From NCBI GenBank assembly GCA_038380435.1, contig JAWZYU010000034.1, forward strand, positions 24,159,404 through 24,223,403: a stretch of 64,000 nt of DNA. The letters run 5' to 3'. The stretch comes from Ryuthela nishihirai. Its lineage: Eukaryota > Arthropoda > Arachnida > Araneae > Heptathelidae. The notes below the pieces were generated by a model. The model saw only the letters and a list, made by a program, of their open reading frames with translations, was not told the origin of the DNA and did not search any database. The position numbers were made by a program, and so were the translations under genes. This document shows, piece by piece, positions 54,833 through 64,000 of this stretch; the stretch's first letter is position 1; each line of letters begins with the position of its first letter.

Positions 54833-57800
54833 GTGAGTGCAATAATAAGAATCTTAACTTTTCAAAGGAAATGACGAAAACTTTTTTTTTTCGACTTCAA
54901 CATTCAACCCTAACACAATAACTAGCAGATTTAACATATCGGCTCTAAGGGAGGGGAGGGGGAGCATGCTTTTCCCTCCCCATTTTCAGAACGCTAATAA
55001 TGCCAAAAGATTAAAAAATTATTGAACTTTTTTATTTCACGCATTTATCAAGAAAATTTTTAAAGACCTGTGAAACGGAGGAGAAAATGTTGTAATACGA
55101 TGGAAATCCACGCTCTTGCCTGGAATTTTTCCTTTTCAATACCACCTCCTATATTTATTTTGAACGTCTGCGCATAGTCTCTGCTTAATATGGGATGATT
55201 GCTTTCAAACAGAACTAAGTTTTTATTTTAGCGATTTTTGTACTCTCTAATGGTGTTTTTTGGGGGACCCCGTGTTTTATGGCGAAGGAATAAATGGCCA
55301 GATCACTGGGACCCAAAAAGCTCAGAGAAGATTGTAGGAAGGGAAGCCACTGGGCAGATGTTAGGAGACAGATGGTCGCCTCCCGTCAAGGCCATAAAGA
55401 CAGTTCTGTAACATGAACAGGGTATGGCTCGCACACGGAGCAACGGCTTTAAGTCCCATCCGGCGGACGACAGCTTTTCCATGCCCGGTGGAGACTCAGA
55501 GTTTTGCGGAGATAAAAATCCGCTAAACTTTCTGAGCCCTAGGGGTCTTTGTGAGCTGTCCTTTTAACCCATTCTGTGGAGAAAAAAGAAAAACGCCACT
55601 CAGCGGAAATACAAACCAACAACAACTTATCCAACACAAAAATAATTCTTTTTTTCCCTCCTCATACAAATAAGTCAAAATGCTACATAAAAGAGGTATG
55701 GGGTGGCTCATGCGGTAGCGCGCCAGGCTCGTAATCTATAGTTATCAAGTTCGAGTCCCAGCTGGTCCAGCGGAGAGATTTATCTCCGCAAAACTCCCTG
55801 CCCTCGGTCAGTCGGGGACACCGAATGTGTTTGTTAAAGTCGCCGTCCGTCGGATATGATATTAATCCGTGGTTCCGTGTGCGAGAGATCCATACCCTAT
55901 GAACGTTAAGGGACACGGTGTATGTCCTTGACGGGAGGCTTCCATCTGTCTCCCAACAGCTGTCCAGTGGGTTCTCTCCCCTCAACGTTCTCTGAGCCCT
56001 CGGGGTCCTTGCGATCTGGTCATTTAGCCCATTGTGTGCATTAAAATACGTGCCGCTCAGAGGTCAAATAACCCAACCCAAAAGCTACAGAAGGATCCAC
56101 GGTTAAAGTGAAAACATTGGCTCATTTTTTCACAACGAGTCTCAGAAACGTTTCTCTTGCTAGTCGCAATATGTTTTTATGTTCGATATGTTTTTAATGT
56201 TCAAACAGTTTTAGTGTAACGGGCAGATTTTATTCTCTTCATTTTTAACGTTTCTTTTTCCCCCCAGACAAAAGAACAGAGTTGGTACCAGAAGTGGAGG
56301 AATGCGAAAGGAAGTTTCAACCCCAGGTAAGTTATTGAAAGCAGTTTCTTATTAATGTGTACATATGAGAAGCAAATGCGATTTATCTCGAGACATTTAG
56401 AGCGATATCCTCTGAAGTTTATGAATTGCTACAACGGAAGAAATCACAATTGTCCTTCCCTATCGAAATATTGAAGGATTTCCTTATCAATAGTAATCTA
56501 AATATCTAATTTCGAAAATATACATTTAATGGAAAAATATAACCGAAGTTAAACATCATAGTGAATTAATTTGCCCTTTTATTTACACTCAATCTAATGA
56601 TTTCCTCCACCCCCCTCATCTTCCGTCGCTTATCCTGATGACTTCCACCCTACTCCTCCGGCTAGTGACGGAGATGCTGTAAAGCCATTTAGTGCTCTCT
56701 CTTCCCGAACATATGGATAATAGCACAGGTTGCCCCCGAATGACAACGAGCCACATTTCCTTTTAAGATACCTCTGAAAATACGCTTAATTCTTAGATAA
56801 ATATGTATATACCATGACAATAGATAATTTAATTAATTAAATGAGAGGGATGCGACAGATGCAGGAGGCAGTAATGGTTCAGTCGGTGGCGCGCACGCCA
56901 GGCTCGTAATCTGCAGATCTCAGGTTCGAGTCCCAGCTCAGCCAGCATACAGATTTATCTCCGCAAAACTTCTCGCCTTGCTCACGGTCAGTAGGAGACA
57001 CCGATGGGCTTGGAAAGGCCGTTGTCCGTCGGATGGGACGTTAATCCGTGACTCCGTGTGTGGAAGAGCCATAGCCAGTCACGTTAAAGAGCACGCTGGA
57101 TGGCCTCCACGGGAGGCTACCATCTGTCTCCTAACAGATGTTCCATGGGTGCCCTTCCCTCAACTTTCTCTGAGCTTTCGGGGTCATTGTGACCAGGCCA
57201 TTTAGCCCGTTGTGCGCAAAAAAGTACAGCCTAGAGGTAGAACAACCCAACCCACGATATATGGGAAGGCCCTAAGACAAAATCGAGCCAAGAGACTTGT
57301 CTCTATTGGTCAAACAAATTCATTACAAATGTAAACAAGCGTTGCTTTTTATCGTTTGGGGAGTAACTGTTGGCTCAATCGATAGTGCGCCAGGATGGTA
57401 ATTTATATTTCCCAAATTCGGGTGCCACATGGACCAACGTTGAGATTTATTTTCGCTGAACCCTCACGGAGCTGTTGGCAATAAATGGGATACTAATGGA
57501 TGATTAATGATACAGTAAATCACGGTTCCGTGTGCTTAATGGAAAAAAAAACTGCATGCCATGACGAGAGGTTTCCATCTGTCTCCTAAAAGCTGTCACT
57601 GGATCCCCTTCCCAGCCTTATTTCGGCCTTTGGGATCCTTACGATCTGGACATTTAGCCCATTGTGTGAATATGAGCACTTCTCAAAATCAAACCCAAAT
57701 TTCTGCATTCAGTCATTGACAGTTCGCGATATCTCCAATGATGCCATGTTAGATGGATTTCTTTGCGAAGGGTCGATACATGGAAACTGAATATCGATAT

Positions 57801-60800
57801 TAGAACTGTTTCCTTTCATTTCAAGGATCTCTTTGACGAAACTACGGAGATGAGGTATCATTTATTTGGTTGAATCATTTACTTAGTTGCATCATCGACT
57901 CTTCTAGGGCATGGTGCAGTGTGTGCAGGTTCAAACACTTGCGACACGGTCGCAATTACCAGCAGCACAGTAGACAGTCAGTCTGTGTCATATGCTCGCT
58001 TTGGAAAGGCGTATGTTTCTCTGTGTGTGACTGATGTAGAAACTGAGCAGTGGTTTGTGATGCGTTACTGTCTTCGGTGAGGTTTTAGTGATGCAAAGGC
58101 AGCAACAGAAATGACTCAAGTGTAGGGAAAACGAGGCTTGAAATGAAGCGCGATTTTCGCAACTAGTGCATGTCTGCACTGCAATTATGAATAGAATCGT
58201 TTCACGTGAAACTTCTGCCAGATATCGCGAAAGTTGGGAATGAATAGGATAAATACTTTTCCAGGCTAACCTTGGCAGGAATTATATTTTTTAAAGATTA
58301 AAATGTACTCTCCTACTCAAAGGACGGTATTTCCTCGTGTAACACGCAAAGACACTCACAGGGACATTCCCGATGGTTTTGTAGTAATGTACGCTAGCCA
58401 GTACACCAGGTATGGATTGGTCTAGTGGTTAACGTCTGTGGCAGAAAATTAGGAAAAAGCATTCGAGCTGTAGCTAACATTTTTCATCATCATTATCATT
58501 CACAACCAGCCATCGGTAAGTCCAACCAGACCGTACAATTTAGTTCTCCAGACATATCTGTCCTGAGCTACATCTGTTGCTTCTGGCCATTGCACACCAA
58601 TTTTAACAAGGCCCTGTTTGAAACTCTCTGCCCAACGCATCTTAGGTCTCCCCCTCTTTCTGCAGTCTTTAGGCACATTGTTCATAACACTATTTGCTAA
58701 TCTAGAACTATACATATGAGAAACATGATTAAAGCAACGGAGTAATAATACTCAAGATACTGCGTAAGCAACTAGAATCGAAAGCATCGAGTTTCCTCTT
58801 ATCTTGTTTCAAAACTTCCAAGTTTCACTATCGTAACTAACCCTAGAAAGAACCAAACTATTATTCAGTCGAATTTCGTCTTTAGATATATACGCCTATT
58901 TCTCCACACTCTCCATAGATTCTTATATGTCCAGGCAGCAAACTTACCTTGATTATTCTTCACTTCTTGTGTAACTGTCAGTTTTCTACCACGCAAACAT
59001 TAACTCTCTGGTACAGCTCTCTTCTGTTGTGCTGCCTAACTGCTTCCTCGGCTTTGCCAGCCAAGCCACCAAGTCAAAGATTCTTATCAGCAGCTTACTG
59101 ATCCTTTACACGTTTATTAAGCTCTCTGTAATGCTTTCTATTAGGACTAGTAAGGTAATGATTAGGGACATTCCTGTAGTTTCTGTTTCCGAAATAAACC
59201 AAAGTGCCTTATCACTGAAATAATTCTGTCTCCTCTGCTCCTTTTTTCCTAAGAGAGTACTGTAAGTTTCCAAAAAGACTGTTTAAAACGGACCCATTCT
59301 GTCTCAACTTCAGTAGTAACTAAACCATGACTGTCATAATGACTAAGCAACCTATCATGGTAAGCTTTGGCTATAACTGGGTCTTTGAGAGCTTCAGTAT
59401 TAAAGGTAAAATTTATAACCCTAGCACAACACTTTTTAAGTTTAAATTGCACGACACTTTTAACAAGGTAATGGTCAGATCCAATTTCAGCTCCCCTATA
59501 TGCCCTGGTATTCCTAACAGAACTAGCCCATTTGCTGTTAATTAATATATAATCAATCAAATTCTTATGCAGCCCATCGGGTGAAACCCATGTGTACTTT
59601 TGTATGTCGCGGTGTGTGTAATAAGTGTTAGTTATTCTGAAACCATTGAGTTTACTTACCTGTAGGAGACGTTGCCCATTGCCATTGCAGCTACCAATAA
59701 CAAAAGGGCCTATTACTCCTCCCCAAAGGTCAGAGTCAATACCAACTTTGGCATTGAAGTCACCTAGAACAAGGGTAATATCTCCTTTCTTGGCAGAATT
59801 CAAACTATCCTGAAGTTGTCGGTAAAACCTATCCTTCTCATTCTCATCGGCATCCTCAATGGAGGCATAACAGTAGATAACATTCAACACTTTAATGCTA
59901 GTCTGAAATTTTGCTGTAAGAAATCTTTCATTAATGCACTCATATCCTAGAAGAGCATCACTAGCCTTGGTGATGATTGATTGGTCCTTCCCCGAAAAGA
60001 GAAATTTAAGATTATTTTTAAGAGTCTGACCTTTATCTGTTCATCTGGTCTCTTGCAAGCCGAGAATATCTAAATTATAAAGGTGGAATTCTTGTGTGAG
60101 GACATCAAGAGAATAAGCTCTGTGCCGAGTCCTCGCATTCCAACTACCTATGGAGAGAAAATGGTTGGTGGGATGTTTGAAGAAACTATGTTTATTGAGA
60201 GAGGGAATGCCGACAATATCAAACAGCCCCCTAATCGCAGACATGGGGCAAAGACCGTTCCCCCACCACTAAAGGCTGAAGTCATCTACACTGGAAGACT
60301 TCCTCCAATGTAGAATTTGACGATGCCAATAGAAGCAAAGAGTTCAGGTGCCTGCGATGACCTCTGCTCAGGATTATCCACCAGCTGATAAACATATCCT
60401 GCGAATCTATTCACTTGGGACTGTCAACCCACAAACAAACAGAAAACACAGAGGAAGATTTTCTCTCCACAGAAGCCCACCAATGAAGCAAATTCAGGAT
60501 CCATAAACAAGCTCAGAGGTATAATCCAGTGCAGTAAGTTTATATGATCAGCACCAGGACCCTGTGTGGTTGACCAGTTCTCAATAGGCTAGAAAGAAAA
60601 GAAAAGTAGGCATAGTAGTCCAGATCAATAGGCCACACTAATCTGGCAGCCCTCCCCTTCCGTTCACTTCCACAAGAGAGTATCTCTTTTGAAAGGTGCT
60701 AACGGCCTGCACCATGAGATGGCGAGGTCGGACATTACGTGCTAGTACTGGCAGGTTCTGTGCATCATGACAGGGGATTGGTGCATAGCTCTCCTTCCAG

Positions 60801-62544
60801 TGACTATCTAGCAACCATTTACATATAGTGAGAAATATGCATATAAAGAGCAAGAAACTTTTTACACTTTCTCTTACGTTTTTTTTAGATGATTAATGAT
60901 GCATTGAAAGTCTGCCGTTTGAATTGCACGAATAATGAATACGACCAAATGCAAGATGCAATGAATTATTGGTGCGAAAAATCATCATCGGAAAGAAGAG
61001 AAGGCTTTTTTTGTGTAAGTATTAAAAATTTTAAACTTCTGATAATTGTCGTATTAGTTTAGAGGAAACATATTATTGAGCCTAGTGGGATAAGAACCCA
61101 CGACCTCTTGATGACTTATCAAATTTTTGTTTTGTTGAGGAATTGGGAACAGATTGATATATTCTCACTTTAAAGCGTTTTCTTTTCGTTAGGTGTTAAG
61201 AATAAAGGACGTACCATTCTTTTTGTCTTCGCTGTCGGCACGTAAAGTTCGGGATGCGAAATCGTACTAGGCTCGACAGCAATTTGTGTTGTTAGTACTT
61301 AGTAGGCTCCATAGCAATTTGTGTTGTTAGTACTTAGTAGGCTCCGTATTAATCTGGATTGTTGCTATGGAGCCTACTAAAGACGGGGGAAAATTTTGCA
61401 TTTTAATAAAAATGCAGCTGCTTGACAATGCGAAAAAAACTCACGCCGATTTATCACCAGAATATGTAGATTATGCGTGTTCATATGTAAAGATGTGGGA
61501 TTGGTACGGAAATTCAGAGAAGGATGGCAGAGCTCCGAAAACTTCCCTCGTGCAGGAAGACCGAAGGAGGCCGTGAAAGAGAGAACCATCGCTGCTGTAT
61601 CATGAACTCATTAAGGAAAACCCACACGTCACCGTTCAGGTAATAAGCTTTGATGTCAGTGTATCGATTGGCAGTGTGGAAACAATTATTCATTAACATT
61701 TAAAGTTGCGAAAGATCTGTGCCTAATGGGTAACTCACAAACTGACAGAATAGCAAAAGAAGGGTTAGAATCTGCTCGTGCATAGAGATGCTGACAATGT
61801 TTGAACCTAGTGGCCGCAAACTGTTAACAGACATTGCCACAGGTGATGAGACATTGTTTTATTACTATACAACTCCCAGAAAGATCGATAACTATGCTTC
61901 GGTTGCAGAAGATGAACCGCGTCTCCAAATTCTCCGACGAGACTTTCGTTCAAGGAAGAGGATGCTGACAATTTTTTTCAATTCCCAAGGAGTGGCGGCC
62001 GTGGACACCTTACCTGAAAAAAATTTCTATAAATGGCCAATAGTAAACCAACATTGTTTTGCTCAAAAAGGTTAAGGAGGAGAAGGAGCAGCATCCGACA
62101 ACAGGCAAAACCAAGGAGTTCTTCTTCATGCCAATTGCAGTGCTCACAAAACCAGGCAAGTTATAGCCGATCTGGAGCAGGAAAAAATCAAACAGCTGGG
62201 AAGACTTTTCCAAGGGTGCAGGACCTTGCAAAATGCATTCATTCAGAGTTGCGGAGTATTCCCCAATAGCAATGCCACCAAGCGTCCCAGAATTGGCGTA
62301 GACGTTTGCAACTTCGGATAGATGCTGGAGGGGAGTACTTTGAAGGAGAGTAAGAGTTTTGTTGAGAAAAGTGCAACTTTTTTTCTTCTGAAGGTGCAAT
62401 GTCAAGAGCTTTTTAAACGAACCTCGTATTATTTAACATCTGTCCTAACTGAAACCTGAGTGTTGATATTCTAATTTAAATACCGATTTTTATTTTTTTC
62501 TAATTTAGGTTTGGGGGTGCATACATGAAAAGATGGAGGTCATG
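54700..62544 (+). CDS. Secreted cysteine-rich protein, gene B (partial, spliced)
   Basis: Paralogue of gene A. Coding exons are 54,700-54,832, 56,268-56,326, 60,889-61,014 and 62,509-62,544; the rest lies past the window. Splice sites, phases, signal peptide and all seven cysteines encoded by these exons are conserved. The mature chain differs strongly. Residues 32-42 become more basic (Met32 to Arg, Gln35 to Lys, Met36 to Lys, Lys39 to Tyr, Asp41 to Lys, Glu42 to Gln). Single changes occur at 62, 70, 74, 89 and 97, and the fourth coding exon is almost rewritten. No stop or frameshift is present, so the copy looks functional. Its function is unknown, as for gene A. Confidence 0.75.
55300..55635. 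mobile_element. Inverted S1 SINE pieces, copy B
   Basis: Counterpart of 15,500-15,838. Confidence 0.75.
55693..56096 (+). mobile_element. SINE S1, full length, copy B
   Basis: Counterpart of 15,908-16,313, without that copy's small private duplication. Confidence 0.9.
56268..56326 (+). CDS. Gene B exon 3
   Basis: The 59-nt exon matches gene A except Arg62 to Gln. Cys57 is kept and the donor GTAAGT is at 56,327. Confidence 0.8.
56876..57255 (+). mobile_element. SINE S1, full length, copy B
   Basis: Counterpart of 17,108-17,506. Confidence 0.9.
57360..57700 (+). mobile_element. SINE S1, old degenerate copy, copy B
   Basis: Counterpart of 17,712-18,050. Confidence 0.8.
58490..60825 (-). mobile_element. 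LINE L5, copy B
   Basis: Counterpart of 19,432-21,855. It has a private deletion of about 80 bp near 58,743, but a better preserved endonuclease. Confidence 0.9.
59249..60244 (-). pseudogene. LINE L5 APE endonuclease, copy B
   Basis: 59,249-59,890 is a 213-codon frame holding KKGDITLVLGDFNAKVG, YTWVSPDGLHKNLIDYILIN and AYRGAEIGSDHYLV, the C-terminal catalytic motifs of an APE endonuclease. The N-terminal motif GSWNART and NLDILGLQETR are at 60,041-60,244, in a frame interrupted by stops near 59,990. It is the clearest endonuclease of this LINE family in the window. Confidence 0.9.
60889..61014 (+). CDS. Gene B exon 4
   Basis: 126 nt, phase 0, four cysteines and the NCT sequon kept. Four substitutions relative to gene A all change residues, whereas the ~180 bp of intron downstream differ at about two bases. 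Confidence 0.85.
61367..62434 (+). pseudogene. mariner-like transposase relic, copy B
   Basis: Counterpart of 22,363-23,404. MEPTKDGGKFCILIKMQLLD opens the N-terminus, LLTDIATGDETLFYYYTTPR is at 61,788-62,075, and the GGEYFEGE-type end is near 62,340. Lesions are mostly shared with copy A. Confidence 0.8.
62509..62544 (+). CDS. Gene B exon 5 (hypervariable)
   Basis: 36 nt encoding VWGCIHEKMEVM between the same acceptor and donor as gene A. Compared with gene A's 48 nt it has ten substitutions in the first eight codons and a 12-nt in-frame deletion. Only Cys, Met-Glu and the C-terminal residues are retained. Confidence 0.75.
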
Positions 62545-63552
62545 GTAAGTTTAGAAATTTTTTATTTATATGTTTCCTTAGTAACAGGCAACCTAAAATT
62601 TCATATTCCAGAGCTCATGCAGTTTGATTTACATAGAATCAGTATCTAAAAGTACCCATAATATGAAGTTTTATATTTTATTAAATAACTAAGTATCAAA
62701 AGCGATTAAGTAAGATACATAAATAAATCATAGTTTATTGCCAAACGTTTAGTTCCCATATCTCTTAACTCATTGGCTAATTAAACGGCTTGAAATAATA
62801 CTTATTATTTAAGTTCAAAGGGTAAATTATAACCCATTACTGTTTTCCAATATTCCAACTTCCATAACTCTTTAAATACTAAACGAATACTGTTGAAAAA
62901 CGAGATTTAAATAGATTTAATTATGATCTTTAATTTGTCTTCAGTCACATATTCTCATTAAATGCATATTTTTGAACTTAGCTTCCAAGTTAGGTTCTCT
63001 CTGACGTAACATGAAACTATTTTAATATTTTGATAGGCATTGTACTGAATATTCACAGTCTTAATAATAATATATTAAATCTCTGAACACTTTCATTTAA
63101 ATCAATCGTTATCAAAGGGAATTTTTCTGAAATTGGTGTGGTTTATAAAACCCACAACTGGGAAGCTTCCGACGTCCGAGTTTCAACTACGTGTTATACC
63201 GGAAATGTTTTTAATTCCCAATATTTGGTGTACTGGATCGTTTGAAAATAATGATTAGTGAAAGGGAGTCCTTGCACTGAGAAATGTTAGGATTCACAAA
63301 GATAAATCAATAAAAGAGAGCACATTTTAAAATGATACCAATTAAACATAATAAACTTTTTCCACGAACACCTATTATTGCTGAGAAGATGGTTCAGACT
63401 TTCAACCGCCCTATGCAGTTGTTGCTTAAAAAAATACAGGCTGGACGAAAAGTTTACAAACAATTTGAAACCTGAATTTAAATAATAAATCTGCCTCGTG
63501 TAGAGGTATGCAGCATATTGCATTTGATTATTCAATCAGTTTTTTTCCCCAC
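62545..63552. other. Intron of gene B
   Basis: AT-rich intron, nearly identical to gene A at its start (one or two differences in 130 bp), with a ~250-bp deletion near 62,776. Nothing else is recognised. Confidence 0.5.
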
Positions 63553-63955
63553 AAAATTAATGCACTTGCAAGCAAGATAACAGGATGTCTGATTCTAGAT
63601 GCTTATGCAATATCTTGGGCATTAGGTGGTAAAACTTTGTAAGTAATGAAGTGGTTAGGCAAAGGAGTCTGCAACCTCCTTTAAGTAGTATATTGTGCAG
63701 AGAGAGAGACTACGTTGGTTTTACTATGTTATCCGTATGGATAATTATAGATTAGCGAATAGGGTTATGAACAGTGTGCCTAAAGGCCTCAGAAAGAAGG
63801 GGAGACCTAGAATGCGGTGGGCAGACAATGTCAAACAGGACCTTGTTAGAATTGGTGTGCAGTGGCCAGATGCAGCAGATGTAGCTCAGGACAGACTTGC
63901 TTGGAGAACTAAATTGCACAGTCTGGTTGAAACTCTGTAACCCATGGCTGGCTGA
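63553..63955 (+). mobile_element. LINE fragment L6, copy B
   Basis: Counterpart of 24,797-25,190. KGRPRMRWADNVKQDLVRIG and WRTKLHSLVETL are readable at 63,695-63,940. Confidence 0.85.
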
Positions 63956-63971
63956 GGATTCTGTATGTATG

Positions 63972-64000
63972 ATTTACCTTTGAGCTGCCCTGTTTTTTGC
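63972..64000 (-). mobile_element. SINE S1 tail, cut by window end
   Basis: TTTACCTTTGAGCTGCCC is the reversed S1 tail, the counterpart of 25,204 onwards. Confidence 0.7.

Larger units (their letters stand above)
38695..64000. repeat. Large direct duplication, copy B
   Basis: Same order and orientation as 1-25,235. It differs by substitutions (a few percent), the doubled 28-bp array, and loss of the 18,520-19,118, ~17,550 and ~23,780 segments. An extra ~37-bp tandem duplication occurs near 61,300-61,345 (GTGTTGTTAGTACTTAGTAG twice). It continues past the window end. Confidence 0.95.

Overview
The window is eukaryotic, AT-rich, repeat-laden nuclear DNA. It holds GT-AG introns, very small coding exons, tRNA-derived SINEs, an RTE-like LINE family and decayed Tc1/mariner transposons. 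This fits an arthropod; a chelicerate such as a spider is my best guess, but the sequence does not prove it. I see no bacterial operons, CRISPR arrays or rRNA genes.

The large-scale structure is a direct duplication. Positions 1-25,235 (copy A) are repeated at 38,695-64,000 (copy B) at roughly 97% identity by eye, with a period of about 38.7 kb. Homology runs into both window edges, so the true unit may be a whole ~38.7 kb tandem repeat. The single-copy middle (25,236-38,694) holds the last exons of gene A, a 2-kb 31-bp minisatellite, LINE, SINE and Tc1/mariner relics, and some unexplained DNA.

The only convincing host gene is a small secreted cysteine-rich protein, present once per copy. 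Gene A has a TATA promoter and a tiny 5' UTR exon (about 13,700-13,727). Its coding exons are 14,904-15,036, 16,503-16,561, 21,920-22,045, 23,482-23,529 and 25,919-25,957. It has two candidate last exons, 26,565-26,639 or 27,187-27,228, with AATAAA at 27,268. Gene B repeats the promoter and the first four coding exons (54,700-62,544) and runs off the window. Between the copies the promoter and signal-peptide codons are essentially identical and the introns nearly so. The mature-peptide codons differ heavily, almost entirely by amino-acid replacements, while every cysteine is kept. This is the main discovery: a rapidly diversifying, duplicated, secreted 8-cysteine protein of a family I do not recognise.

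The rest is repeats. One LINE family (APE endonuclease plus reverse transcriptase, 3' ends in ATG trinucleotide repeats) has seven insertions in copy A and the middle region. SINE family S1 is about 400 bp and S2 about 190 bp. Minisatellites of 28, 31, 42 and 50 bp produce long but spurious open frames. The 28-bp array is about twice as long in copy B.
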